Below, piece by piece: positions 12,752 to 23,850 of a DNA stretch of 64,000 nt. This stretch comes from Steromphala cineraria (taxonomy: Eukaryota; Mollusca; Gastropoda; Trochida; Trochidae): the NCBI GenBank assembly GCA_916613615.1, contig OU744732.1, positions 36,058,478 through 36,122,477 of the forward strand, given 5' to 3'. The notes beneath the pieces are model-generated. The model did no database searches, was not told the DNA's origin, and was given only the letters and a program-made list of their open reading frames with translations. The stretch's first letter is position 1. Each line of letters begins with the position of its first letter. The position numbers and the translations under genes are program-made.

Positions 12752-13095
12752 TCTTTCCCCACATAGGCAGATCAAGTCATGGAATGTTGATACAGCCTCT
12801 GTTCTATTACACAGACTTTGTTGGCTAGAATGGGAGATGCCTGATTGAAGGCAATCAAAGTTAGTTGTGCAACCACCTGTTCTATAATCATCATTTTGCC
12901 TACTGAATCATGGCAAAAGCATTGTGATATGAATCACCCTTTTCATGCGAGAAGCGTTGTCATTTGATAAAGAAATGGATTGTGGTTCAATTTTCCGCCA
13001 GGGGAAACTGCCGGAACCCAAGGATTTTTGCGGGTTAGAACAGAGGCTGTATCAACATTACATGACTTGATATGCCTCTGTGGGGAGAATATGAT
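12752..13095. mobile_element. Long-TIR palindromic element shared by both units (A copy)
   Basis: Arms of about 60 bp, containing 'aggcag..caagtcatg' and 'gatacagcctctgttc', are mirrored at the right end ('gaacagaggctg..catgactt'). The same element is at 26037-26385, so the insertion predates the segmental duplication. Confidence 0.8.
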
Positions 13096-13309
13096 ATATC
13101 ACAAAAATTAGAATAAAATTTACCAATTGCAAGATCATGTCTTTTAATCAAACTAGCATTTCTAAACGGAGTTGCCATGTTAGGTTAGCTACCCGGATCC
13201 AGTTGCAAACCTCAAATAATTTAGGTGTTCGCACTTAAATGGCCGCAAGCAGTTTTTGCTTGATACTTGGTCATTTTTTGTACAACTACGGATAATTGGT
13301 CCGAGTACT

Positions 13310-13409
13310 ACTAATAATAATAATATGTCCACTTGTATGGCGCCATATCCACACTAGAGAATGCTCATAGCGCCTTGCGTGTAGAGCTCAAAGTAAAACA
13401 TGTTATTGA
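13310..13409 (+). mobile_element. Short retroposon-like insertion with an empty site in unit B
   Basis: Unit B runs straight from 'gagtact' to 'gacatgttag' at about 26592. Unit A has about 100 bp between these, starting with a TAA-type microsatellite and containing 'tggcgccatatccac' and 'atgctcatagcgcc'. A short duplication of 'acatgtta' flanks the insertion. Same family as 1205-1292. Confidence 0.6.
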
Positions 13410-13628
13410 CATGTTAGATCCCCTGGATATAACACATTTGGCATAAACAGATGCATTGATTCATTCTACGGTAACAGTTTTATTCAACCGATTAAATGAA
13501 ATATTACACGATGAGGGAACTATATTGAAAGATTAACAGCATATTTTTTGCAAAATCTGCGAGTAGCTCTTAAAAACATCAACTTTCCTAAAGGTCAACG
13601 AACACACTTGAATGATCTTAATATTGAT

Positions 13629-14196
13629 CCGTAAAAATCCTTGAATAATCGCCCGCTTTAACGTCGGGTCTAAGGCCTCGTTAAAATGAAATACCGCCTG
13701 CCTTGAACAATCGCTGAGTTTAAGGCCTTGTTGAAATGAATAATCACCTGCCTTGAATAACCCCAGAGTTTGATTGAACAATATGAACAAACTTTTGAAA
13801 TAATCTTTTCTAAGTATATATACAGTAGAACACGGATATAGCGAACAATCGGATATAGCGAACCAATTTTCAAGTCCCGTCCCTATATATATTTAAATTA
13901 TATGTGTATAGCGAACACCGGATATAGCGAACTAAATTCTTTGGTCCCTTGGAGTTCGTTATATCCGTGTTCTACTGTATTCATATTGGTTAAACGCATA
14001 ACAATAGATACTTTATGTCCATGTTCACAACATAAAATGCCGACGATAATGTTTTTTAAAATATATATTTAAGTTTCAAAATGCATACACAGAGTATGAC
14101 TTTAAAAAGAATAATCGCCTGCCTTGAATAATCGACGGGTCAGATCGGCGTTTTAAATAAATAATCGCCGGGAGATTATTCAAGGCTTTACGGTAT
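13629..14196. mobile_element. 'ccgtaaa..ttgaataatcgcc' fold-back element with nested MITE
   Basis: The ends CCGTAAA..CCTTGAATAATCGCC and GATTATTCAAGG.TTTACGG mirror each other. The interior has several 'gaataatcgcctgccttg' blocks in both orientations. The pogo-like MITE at 13821-13980 is nested inside. Unit B keeps only a shortened relic at about 26820-26990. Confidence 0.7.
13821..13980. mobile_element. pogo/Tigger-like MITE, TIR CAGTAGAACACGGATATA
   Basis: About 156 bp between TA dinucleotides. The left TIR CAGTAGAACACGGATATAGC is mirrored by 'atatccgtgttctactg'. Terminal CAGT with a TA target duplication is typical of pogo-type Tc1/mariner elements. Absent at the matching place in unit B, so it was either inserted after the duplication or lost with the surrounding deletion. 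Confidence 0.8.
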
Positions 14197-14687
14197 GTCC
14201 TTATCTACCAGAAACGTTTCCTAAATCATCGCCCCAATCAGACGTGTCAAAAGACTTTGGGTATCAGACCTACCAACAAAAATATCCCCAAAAATTCGAG
14301 ACGCTGCCAAAAGAAGCGAAACGTACACATAATTAAAATAATTTAAGCCATACATGATATCTTGATGAATTGCCTAACAATTGTCCATATGTTGACTAAC
14401 CTAACTCTTAGTCATATATCGATCGATCACCCATGAATGAAAAAAAATGATACAACCTAATATGTTAACTACAAATATGTTTACACTTTCGTAAATCTTA
14501 AGAGGCAAGATAAGACTTATTATATACGGCCCCTCCCGACAAAAGTTAGGCTTGATTTATGGTTCCAACATCCAAAAGGGCAACTAGACCAATCTGTTAC
14601 ACCTGCGCCAGGTAACTAGGGTGACCAGGTAATAAGGTGTATACTCACCTGTAGATTAGCGTTCATTCTACCTGGATTGAACACGAC

Positions 14688-14745
14688 ATGGAGCTGTGGG
14701 GTATTACCTGTGTTCTTCTGATTGTCGGCTTCATTTCACATACAG
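14688..14745 (+). CDS. Ly6 A exon 1 (signal peptide), first copy
   Basis: ATG starts MELWGITCVLLIVGF, a signal peptide, and the exon ends in phase 1 before GTAATC. This copy keeps the upstream region shared with unit B, including a TATATAC stretch near 14520, so it is the copy more likely to have its own promoter. Confidence 0.8.
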
Positions 14746-17700
14746 GTAATCTCTGCTATCTAACTTGTGAATGTGTCCTACCTGTATTAATGAGACAGTA
14801 CGAGTAATGACCTATGTTAATAAGCTGTAAGGTTTACAAAGATATGTTAAATGTTCAGTGAAAGAACACCCATTGAAATTGGCAGTAAGAGTTACACACC
14901 TGTGTTAATTGGCAGTAAGAATAACAGACCTGTGTTAATTGGCAGTAAGAGTTACCAACCTGTGTAAACTGGCATTAAGTATTGGCAGTAAGAATTGCCA
15001 ACCTGTGTTAATTGACATTTAGAAAAATTACGAACTTTGTTAATTGGCAGTAAGAATAATCAACCTGTGTCGATTGGCAGTAAGAAATACGAACCCCTGT
15101 TAATTGGCAGTAAGAATCACAACCCTGTGGTAATTGGCAGTAAGAGATTACGAATCTGTGTTAATTAGCAGTAGAAATTACCAACCTATGTAAATTGGTA
15201 GTAGGATTTGCCAACCTGTGTAACTTCGCAGTAGAAATTACCAACCTATGTCAATTGGCAGTAGAAATTACCAACCTATGTAAATTGGCAGTAGAAATTA
15301 CCAACATATGTAAATTGGCAGTAAGAATTGCCAACCTGTGTTAATTGACATTTAGAAAAATTACGAACTTTGTTAATTGGCAGTAAGAATTATCAACCTG
15401 TGTTGATTGGCAGTAAGAATTACGAACCCCTGTTAATTGGCAGTAAGAATCACAACCCTGTGGTAATTGGCAGTAAGAATTGCCAACCTGTGTGACTTCG
15501 CAGTAGGAATGACCAACCTATGTAAATTTGTAGTAAGATTTGCCAACCTGTGTAACTTCGCAGTAGAAATTACCAACCTATGTAAATTGGCAGTAGAAAT
15601 TACCAACATATGTAAATTGGCAGTAAGAATTGCCAACCTGTGTTACTTCGCAGTAGGAATTACCAACCTATGTAAATTGGAAGTAAGATTTACAAATCTG
15701 TGTTAATTCGCAGTAGAACTTACCATTCTATGTAAATTGGCAGTAGAAATTACCAACATATGTAAATTGGCAGTAAGAATTGTCAACCTGTGTTACTTCG
15801 CAGTAGAAATGACCAACCTATGTAAATTGGTAGTAGGAATTGTCAACCTATGTTACTTCGCAGTAGAAATTACCAACCTATGTAAATTGGTAGTAAGATT
15901 TACCAACACATGTAAATTGGCAGTAAGAATTGCCAACCTGTTTTACTTCGCAGAAGGAATTACCAACCTATGTAAATTGGTAGTAAGATTTGCCAACCTG
16001 TGTTACTTCGCAGTAGAAATTACCAACCTATGTAAATTGGTAGTAAGAATTGTCAACCTGTGTTACTTCGTAGTAGAAATTACCAACCTATGTAAATTGG
16101 TAGTAAGATTTACCAACACATGTAAATTGGCAGTAAGAATTGCCAACCTGTGTTACTTCGCAGTAGGAATTACCAACCTATGTAAATTGGTAGTAAGATT
16201 TGCCAACCTGTGTTACTTCGCAGTAGAAATTACCAACCTATGTAAATTGGCAGTAGAAATTACCAACATATGTAAATTGGCAGTAAGAATTGCCAACCTG
16301 TGTTACTTCGCAGTAGGAATTACCAACCTATGTAAATTGGGAGTAAGATTTGCCAACCTGTGTTACTTCGCAGTATAAATTACCAACCTATGTAAATTGG
16401 TAGTAAGATTTACCAGCCTCGTCAATTTGACAGTATGGGCTTTTAGCCTTTATCAGTTGAAAGTAACATTTACAAACCTTTATCATTGACAGCAAGAATT
16501 ACCAACTTGAGTCAACTTTTGTATTTAGTTAAATTTAAACAACCATTGTATGTATCAACATTCCAAGCTTGGTATAGCTATTGATATTTCCCTAACACAA
16601 ACGATTATAATGTTTTCACACTAAATGCCCGAGATTAGTTTTTTTTCTAGATAGTGGGTACGTTTTTCTGCGACTTTCAAAGGGGCAGTAGCACGTTTTC
16701 TTGATAATTTTAGGTTTTTAAGTATTCACTGATAATTTTAAGTTAATGTTAAATTAATTATTTTGACAGTGTCAAAAATCTTATTACACAAGCCAATAAT
16801 CCATTGTCAGATTAAGCAGATTCATATAAAATCCATTGGCGGCCATTTTGTGTAAGAAAAATGAATCGCATGGCTAAACTTTACGTTATATATTTGAATT
16901 ATTACTGCTCCATTTAGTATAAATACATGTCTTTCAATTTGAACCATTAATTTTCCTTTTCCTGACATCACCTTATATCCCCCCTAAAACGTGCTAGTGC
17001 CCCTTTAACAATGGACACATAATGGGATCTTTGACCTACTGACAATAATATGATTAGCATATACTCACCTGTAGATTAGCGTTCATTCTACCTGGATTGA
17101 ACACGACATGGAGCTGTGGGGTATTACCTGTGTTCTTCTGATTGTCGGCTTCATTTCACATACAGGTAATCTCTGCTATCTAACTTGTGAATGTGTCCTA
17201 CCTGTATTAATGAGACAGTACGAGTAATGACCTATGTTAATAAGCTGTAAGGTTTACAAAGATATGTTAAATGTTCAGTGAAAGAACACCCATTGAAATT
17301 GGCAGTAAGAGTTACACACCTGTGTTAATTGGCAGTAAGAATAACAGACCTGTGTTAATTGGCAGTAAGAGTTACCAACCTGTGTAAACTGGCATTAAGT
17401 ATTGGCAGTAAGAATTGCCAACCTGTGTTAATTGACATTTAGAAAAATTACGAACTTTGTTAATTGGCAGTAAGAATAATCAACCTGTGTCGATTGGCAG
17501 TAAGAAATACGAACCCCTGTTAATTGGCAGTAAGAATCACAACCCTGTGGTAATTGGCAGTAAGAGATTACGAATCTGTGTTAATTAGCAGTAGAAATTA
17601 CCAACCTATGTAAATTGGTAGTAGGATTTGCCAACCTGTGTAACTTCGCAGTAGAAATTACCAACCTATGTCAATTGGCAGTAGAAATTACCAACCTATG

Positions 17701-20700
17701 TAAATTGGCAGTAGAAATTACCAACATATGTAAATTGGCAGTAAGAATTGCCAACCTGTGTTAATTGACATTTAGAAAAATTACGAACTTTGTTAATTGG
17801 CAGTAAGAATTATCAACCTGTGTTGATTGGCAGTAAGAATTACGAACCCCTGTTAATTGGCAGTAAGAATCACAACCCTGTGGTAATTCGCAGTAGAAAT
17901 TACCAACCTATGTAAATTGGCAGTAGAAATTACCAACATATGTAAATTGGCAGTAAGAATTGCCAACCTGTGTTACTTCGCAGTAGGAATTACCAACCTA
18001 TGTAAATTGGAAGTAAGATTTACAAATCTGTGTTAATTCGCAGTAGAACTTACCATTCTATGTAAATTGGCAGTAGAAATTACCAACATATGTAAATTGG
18101 CAGTAAGAATTGTCAACCTGTGTTACTTCGCAGTAGAAATTACCAACCTATGTAAATTGGTAGTAAGAATTGTCAACCTGTGTTACTTCGCAGTAGAAAG
18201 TACCAACCTATGTAAATTGGTAGTAAGATTTACCAACACATGTAAATTGGCAGTAAGAATTGCCAACCTGTGTTAATTGACATTTAGAAAAATTACGAAC
18301 TTTGTTAATTGGCAGTAAGAATTATCAACCTGTGTTGATTGGCAGTAAGAATTACGAACCCCTGTTAATTGGCAGTAAGAATCACAACCCTGTGGTAATT
18401 CGCAGTAGAAATTACCAACCTATGTAAATTGGCAGTAGAAATTACCAACATATGTAAATTGGCAGTAAGAATTGCCAACCTGTGTTACTTCGCAGTAGGA
18501 ATTACCAACCTATGTAAATTGGAAGTAAGATTTACAAATCTGTGTTAATTCGCAGTAGAACTTACCATTCTATGTAAATTGGCAGTAGAAATTACCAACA
18601 TATGTAAATTGGCAGTAAGAATTGTCAACCTGTGTTACTTCGCAGTAGAAATTACCAACCTATGTAAATTGGTAGTAAGAATTGTCAACCTGTGTTACTT
18701 CGCAGTAGAAAGTACCAACCTATGTAAATTGGTAGTAAGATTTACCAACACATGTAAATTGGCAGTAAGAATTGCCAACCTGTTTTACTTCGCAGAAGGA
18801 ATTACCAACCTATGTAAATTGGTAGTAAGATTTGCCAACCTGTGTTACTTCGCAGTAGAAATTACCAACCTATGTAAATTGGTAGTAAGAATTGTCAACC
18901 TGTGTTACTTCGTAGTAGAAATTACCAACCTATGTAAATTGGTAGTAAGATTTACCAACACATGTAAATTGGCAGTAAGAATTGCCAACCTGTGTTACTT
19001 CGCAGTAGGAATTACCAACCTATGTAAATTGGTAGTAAGATTTGCCAACCTGTGTTACTTCGCAGTAGAAATTACCAACCTATGCAAATTGGTAGTAGGA
19101 TTTGCCAACATATGTAAATTGGCAGTAAGAATTGCCAACCTGTGTTACTTCGCAGTAGGAATTACCAACCTATGTAAATTGGTAGTAAGATTTGCCAACC
19201 TGTGTTACTTCGCAGTAGAAATTACCAACCTATGTAAATTGGTAGTAGGATTTGCCAACATATGTAAATTGGCAGTAAGAATTGCCAACCTGTGTAACTT
19301 CGCAGTAGGAATTACCAACCTATGTAAATTGGGAGTAAGATTTGCCAACCTGTGTTACTTCGCAGTATAAATTACCAACCTATGTAAATTGGTAGTAAGA
19401 TTTACCAACCTCGTCAATTTGACAGTATGGGCTTTTAGCCTTTATCAGTTGAAAGTAACATTTACAAACCTTTATCATTGACAGCAAGAATTACCAACTT
19501 GAGTCAACTTTTGTATTTAGTTAAATTTAAACAACCATTGTATGTATCAACATTCCAAGCTTGGTATAGCTATTGATATTTCCCTAACACAAACGATTAT
19601 AATGTTTTCACACTAAATGCCCGAGATTAGTTTTTTTTCTAGATAGTGGGTACGTTTTTCTGCGACTTTCAAAGGGGCAGTAGCACGTTTTCTTGATAAT
19701 TTTAGGTTTTTAAGTATTCACTGATAATTTTAGGTTTTTAAGTATTCACTGATAATTTTAAGTTAATGTTAAATTAATTATTTTGACAGTGTCAAAAATC
19801 TTATTACACAAGCCAATAATCCATTGTCAGATTAAGCAGATTCATATAAAATCCATTGGCGGCCATTTTGTGTAAGAAAAATGAATCGCATGGCTAAACT
19901 TTACGTTATATATTTGAATTATTACTGCTCCATTTAGTATAAATACATGTCTTTCAATTTGAACCATTAATTTTCCTTTTCCTGACATCACCTTATATCC
20001 CCCCTAAAAACGTGCTAGTGCCCCTTTAACAATGGACACATAATGGGATCTTTGACCTACTGACAATAATATGATTAGCATAAACACACCTGAAATTGAA
20101 AGAAATAATGAAGAAAACAACATACAATAAACGTGTCAACTGCTTCCCATTCATTGACAGTAAGAATTATCAACAAATTATACGGCAATATCAAACTAGT
20201 GTAATACTACAATGCAAGCATGACGTCACAGTAGTGCGTTGTGTGTTACTAGACACGGATAACATTCAGATGAAATTAACAGGATGCACGATTACTTCGT
20301 GTTAAAATGCCAATAGAAATTTCAACTTAAATTAGAATATAATGGCACTGCGATAATCAGCCAGTGTTAAATGAAAAGTATAAATGATCAACCGGATCAA
20401 TGATAATAATCAACATGCATCTAATGGTCAATATGAATGTTTACCCTGGAGTTATTTTATCGACCGCTTATGTTGATATGTCACCTTAGTACCTTACCCA
20501 GTGGCATAAATCGGAGAATAGGAAACATTCACCCATTACACCCATTTAATTTTAATGATTTGAAATGATAAATTGATTCACGTGTAGTAAAAGGGACAGT
20601 AGCACGGTCTTTACTTTCAGGTACACAAAGGATTCTCGTTAAAAGAAGAAAAAAGAAAATTTAACAAAAAAACAAGACAGTAAGAACGAACGCAACAGAC

Positions 20701-22862
20701 TTATTTAATCAGTACTATTTTGATAATTCCATGATGCTTACACCTAAATGGCCAAGCGATCTTTCCGCTTTACGTTATTACAGATAATTGTTTTGAGAAA
20801 TGGGATGTTACTCTCTCAAAATATACATCTTGTGGACACATCTCAAGAAATAAAACACCTGGGAATGTGCTTTAAAGGGGTAGTAGCACGTTTTTTGACA
20901 ATTTTATATTTTAGATTTTTCACTGATAACTATAAGTTAATGCTAAATGTATTACTTTGATAGTATCATAAATCTCATAACACAAACCAATCATCCGTAG
21001 TCAGAGAACAAAGTATGAGGATTCACATAAAATCCATTGGCAGCCATTTTTGTGTGAACACCTTTAATTCATTTTGTGTAAGAAAAGGAATCGCATGGCT
21101 TAACTTTACATTGTATATTTGTTTTATTACTGCTCCATTTAGTTTTAATACATTGTCTAAAGATTGGAACCATTATTTTCATTTTCCTGACATCACCTTA
21201 TATTCCCCCTTAAAACGTGCTACCGCCCCTTTAATGCCTTTACATTTTGATGCTATTATCTCCCGCTACTTAGTTGAAGGACGAATGTGCTCTGTTATGC
21301 TCTGTCCGTGTGTCCGTCTTCCGTGCGTTCGTCCGTCCGAGATAAAGGGGCAAATTTTTCTCAGAAACTACTTAAGAAAGGGTAACCATATTTGCCGTGT
21401 GTCTCCTGGGTATCAACGCCTTGACGGAGTTCGAAAATCAGAAGCGTTGAATTGATAGGTAGGTGAAATTAAGGGCGAACTTCGGGCCATAGATGACCTA
21501 CGTGGAATTATTGTTTACAAGTTTATTTCCCTTGTTCTATATTTTTGGACTCTCTTCGAGCGTATCCCCAAAGAGGACAAATTATCTAAGATATTATATT
21601 TAAGACAAGATAACCAAATTTGCCGTATAACCAATGAGTATTAATACGATGATGTAGTTAAAAATCAGAAACAAGCAATTATTTTTGTTCAGAGTTTTGG
21701 CCCTTGTCCCGTTACTTAGGACTCTTAGGAAATGTTCGGAGATATTATGAAAACCAATTTGGCTGGGGATGGTGATGACTATCTTCATGCTTATATCAAA
21801 TTCTCTCTACAGGCGGTCTCTTCTGTTACCAATGTGGAAGCACTGGTTCTGATGGACATTGTAAAGCCGACATTAAAGGGATGGCGAAATCTGGCGAAAA
21901 GGTAATGGAGGCCCTCGTTAACTCATCGGCTGATGACGTCACAGACGGCATTCGGAACGAACACGGATTCCTGCCTTACATAAAAAAATGTGATAGTGGA
22001 AAAAATGTCTGTATGATTGAAGAGGTTGTCAATAGCCGTGAGTAAAAATGACTTATGATTAAATTTATGACTTATAAACCTAAATGTGAATAATCGTCTT
22101 AATGAATGACAAAATCACAGAAATATTCACCACTGAAATATCTTAGTTTTTTAATTTCTGTGTTTTTGTTCTCTATCCATTTATACTTGATGTTGTTATC
22201 AAATTACACTTGTGACGTCAGCCTATTTTTCTCTCGCTACATTTTATTTCTGTTATGAGGTAATGCATTGTTCTTTAAGTGTTTCACTTTTTCATATTTG
22301 TCAAGTTTTAAGGTATGTAGTTGAACAATCATTTAGTTGTGTGTAATTTAGATAAAAAATATCATCAAAACTCTCCATTCCTTAAAAATAATAGGTCTCG
22401 GCCCCTGGGGGCCTCACCTCCATTATTTACCCAAATTTGAAAGTTATTCTGATATTACCCTTTATGTAAAACTTAGGTTAAACAATACACTACTCCATTA
22501 CTGATAGATTATAAGGGATGTAGGTCAATCATAAATAAACAACATTTTTCTTACTTATAACTATTCAGTATTAACTTAATCTAAAATATATTTTATTCTT
22601 CATTTCAGAGACGAGCGGGGTCCTAAGTTACATCAGGGATTGCTCTGATGGAAAGACGTTTTCATTCGACAACGTCACTGTTCTGAAGGATATGATCGCC
22701 AATAACTACACGACATGTGGTTACGACAAAAAAGGATACCTCTTCTGTGTATCTCTGTGTGACAGCTACTTTTGTAATGGACCTAATGTTTCCCTCGGTG
22801 CCAGAACTGAAGTATCTTTAGTCTTTCTTATCATCTGCATAGCGCAAAGGTTTATTCTTTGA
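14688..22862 (+). CDS. Ly6/uPAR-domain protein A (three exons, GPI-anchored)
   Basis: Coding exons 14688-14745, 21813-22037 and 22609-22862 join in frame (58+225+254 nt) to give 178 residues. Introns have GT/AG ends: donors GTAATC and GTGAGT, acceptors TCTCTACAG and TTTCAG. Residues 1-20 form a hydrophobic signal peptide. The mature part begins with GLFCYQC, the classic LxCYxC opening of Ly6/uPAR (three-finger) domains. It has ten cysteines (24, 27, 36, 79, 86, 106, 131, 141, 145, 150) and closes with the FCN motif. Four N-glycosylation sequons are visible (56, 116, 127, 154). The C-terminus from about residue 163 is hydrophobic and ends in RFIL, as expected for a GPI-attachment signal. The inferred role is a cell-surface three-finger protein, perhaps a receptor or channel modulator; the ligand is unknown. 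Exon 1 has an identical second copy at 17108-17165. Confidence 0.85.
14888..16430 (+). repeat. Intronic 30-bp minisatellite, array A1
   Basis: Units of about 30 bp ('aattggcagtaagaattacc' plus 'aacctgtgtt') are repeated roughly 50 times, with a 60-bp higher-order period in the right half where 'cttcgcag' and 'attggtag' units alternate. Because 30 is a multiple of 3, long open frames arise (for example 15737-16378); they are by-products. The array lies in intron 1 of Ly6 A. Confidence 0.95.
16678..17008 (+). mobile_element. GGGGCAGTAGCACG-family MITE, copy 3
   Basis: Slightly shortened copy in intron 1 with AGGGGCAGTAGCACG at the left and the mirrored end followed by TTAA at the right. It was carried along in the secondary duplication, since 19670-20029 is its sister. 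Confidence 0.85.
17108..17165 (+). CDS. Ly6 A exon 1, duplicate copy
   Basis: Identical to 14688-14745 over all 58 nt, with the same GTAATC donor. Only about 47 bp upstream of the ATG were duplicated, so this copy lacks the proximal 5' flank that precedes the first copy and the unit B gene. It has no obvious splice acceptor in front. It could act as an alternative first exon only if a promoter lies in the minisatellite or MITE to its left; otherwise it is likely silent. Confidence 0.5.
17308..19430 (+). repeat. Intronic 30-bp minisatellite, array A2 (expanded)
   Basis: Same units as array A1 but longer, with an internal tandem copy of about 510 bp (17749 onward against 18258 onward). The open frames at 18067-18276 and 18579-19370 arise from the period being a multiple of three. 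Confidence 0.95.
19670..20029 (+). mobile_element. GGGGCAGTAGCACG-family MITE, copy 4
   Basis: Sister of copy 3 through the secondary duplication, with a small internal repeat of 'ttttaggtttttaagtattc' near 19700-19750. The right end is followed by TTAA. Confidence 0.85.
20083..20871. other. Intron 1 of Ly6 A, remaining part
   Basis: Matches part of unit B near 28380-28800 ('aataaacgtgtca', 'caagcatgacgtcacag', 'tgatcaaccggatcaatg'). No gene is recognised. The open frame 20096-20305 is partly shared with 28430-28696 but is intronic and shows no domain. Confidence 0.5.
20872..21234 (+). mobile_element. GGGGCAGTAGCACG-family MITE, copy 5
   Basis: Complete copy bounded by TTAA at both ends. 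Right-end sequence 'cgtgctaccgcccct' has one change from the family. Lies in intron 1, downstream of the secondary duplication. Confidence 0.85.
21235..21530. repeat. 'tccgtgtgtccgtc' dispersed repeat
   Basis: A run of tccg/gtccgtc motifs followed by 'agataaaggggcaaattt' and 'gggtatcaacgccttgacgg' resembles a dispersed non-coding repeat. The related 'ccgtccgtc' start also appears at about 36430 and 37200. The function and class are unknown, and the open frame 21015-21455 across it is not credible. Confidence 0.3.
21813..22037 (+). CDS. Ly6 A exon 2
   Basis: 225 nt encoding residues 20-94, with the GLFCYQC opening and cysteines 24, 27, 36, 79 and 86. Against exon 2 of the unit B gene it differs at six sites, only one of them changing the protein (K78E). 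Confidence 0.85.
22609..22862 (+). CDS. Ly6 A exon 3 with GPI signal
   Basis: 254 nt encoding residues 95-178 and the TGA stop. It carries cysteines 106, 131, 141, 145 and 150, the FCNGP close of the three-finger fold and the hydrophobic C-terminal tail. Against unit B it has 11 amino-acid changes and only 3 silent codon changes, eight of the replacements falling in residues 123-148. Confidence 0.85.
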
Positions 22863-23290
22863 TTTAATTGTAAGAAAGATCCGTCTTGTCTCCCGAGCCT
22901 TAAGCGAGGACGTAACTGTTCACTTGTGGGACATATATATCTTTGATCAAATTGTAAGAGAAAATCTTACAATGTTTCAAAGCACAAATTGATGATATTA
23001 ATGTATAGTGATGAGGTTTTCATAGTTTGATTATATGGTCAGAATTGATAATACCTGTACCCCAAAGCCTGAAACGATGGCGTTTATGGATACTGCGGAT
23101 GTGTTTATACAGTTTAATTCAATTGTACCCGATTAGACAAGTAGGTAATTGTATATTGCTCGGGTGTATACATCGTATTGATTAGAATGTTAGAAAAGGA
23201 TCGTCCGGTAATAGAGTCTGAAACAGGAATAAGATTGCATACTGTATATATATTTAAATAAACACATGTATCGTCTTTGGCTTAAGTGTA
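22863..23290 (+). other. Ly6 A 3' UTR with AATAAA
   Basis: Closely matches unit B (31183-31610). The hexamer AATAAA at 23257-23262, about 395 nt after the stop, is the likely polyadenylation signal and is conserved at 31577-31582. Confidence 0.6.
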
Positions 23291-23419
23291 AGACTTGGGT
23301 TGTATTGTCGCCGTTGTGTTGAAATGACGATGTCATTCATACATGGAAGACCATTTCTATGGAGCAATCTCCACACACAAGTGTAAGCTCATAGCACCCA
23401 CAGCATGAGGAATATTGCT

Positions 23420-23850
23420 GGTACTAATGATGTCATTGAATGCCGATGATGTCATTAATGTTGACGATGATACTGAATGCTGGTGATGTCATTAATGCTG
23501 ACGATGTTACTGAACGCTGGTGATGTCATTAATGCTGACGATGTTACTGAACGCTGGTGATGTCATTAATGCTGACAAGGATACTGAATGCTGATCATAT
23601 CATTAATGTTGACGATGATACTGAATGCTGATCATATCATTAATGTTGACGATGTTACTGAACGCTGGTGATGTCATTAATGCTGACGATGTTACTGAAC
23701 GCTGGTGATGTCATTAATGCTGACGATGTTACTGAACGCTGGTGATGTCATTAATGCTGACGATGTTTTTAAATGATGATGTCATTACTGCTGACGATGT
23801 TATTCAATTTAATGATGTCATTGAATGCTGACGATGTTATCGACTGCTGC
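23420..23850 (+). repeat. 'gatgtcattaatgctgac' minisatellite, unit A
   Basis: About a dozen units of roughly 36-38 bp built from 'aatgctgatgatgtcattaa' and 'tgctgacgatgttactg'. A divergent array in the same position is found in unit B (31737-32213). Confidence 0.9.

Larger units (their letters stand above)
14641..17060 (+). repeat. Secondary tandem duplication within unit A, copy 1
   Basis: This block starts at 'atactcacctgtagattagc', holds exon 1, the intronic minisatellite and one MITE, and ends at 'atgattagcat'. It is followed head-to-tail by 17061-20082, which starts with the same sequence. Outside the variable arrays the two copies look nearly identical, so the event is recent or an assembly duplication. 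Confidence 0.9.
17061..20082 (+). repeat. Secondary tandem duplication within unit A, copy 2
   Basis: Repeats 14641-17060 but is about 600 bp longer. Most of the gain is in the minisatellite, where an internal segment of about 510 bp (from about 17749) is repeated again from about 18258. The MITE copy also has an extra short duplication near 19730. Confidence 0.9.

Noticed and set aside
15737..16378. 213-residue open frame, and the 263-residue frame at 18579-19370
   Set aside because: They are translations of the 30-bp minisatellite. A period that is a multiple of three keeps a stop-free frame open, and both lie in the intron of the Ly6 gene.
14888..19430. CRISPR-like array
   Set aside because: There are no distinct spacers; neighbouring units are variants of one 30-bp sequence, and the context is eukaryotic with spliced genes.
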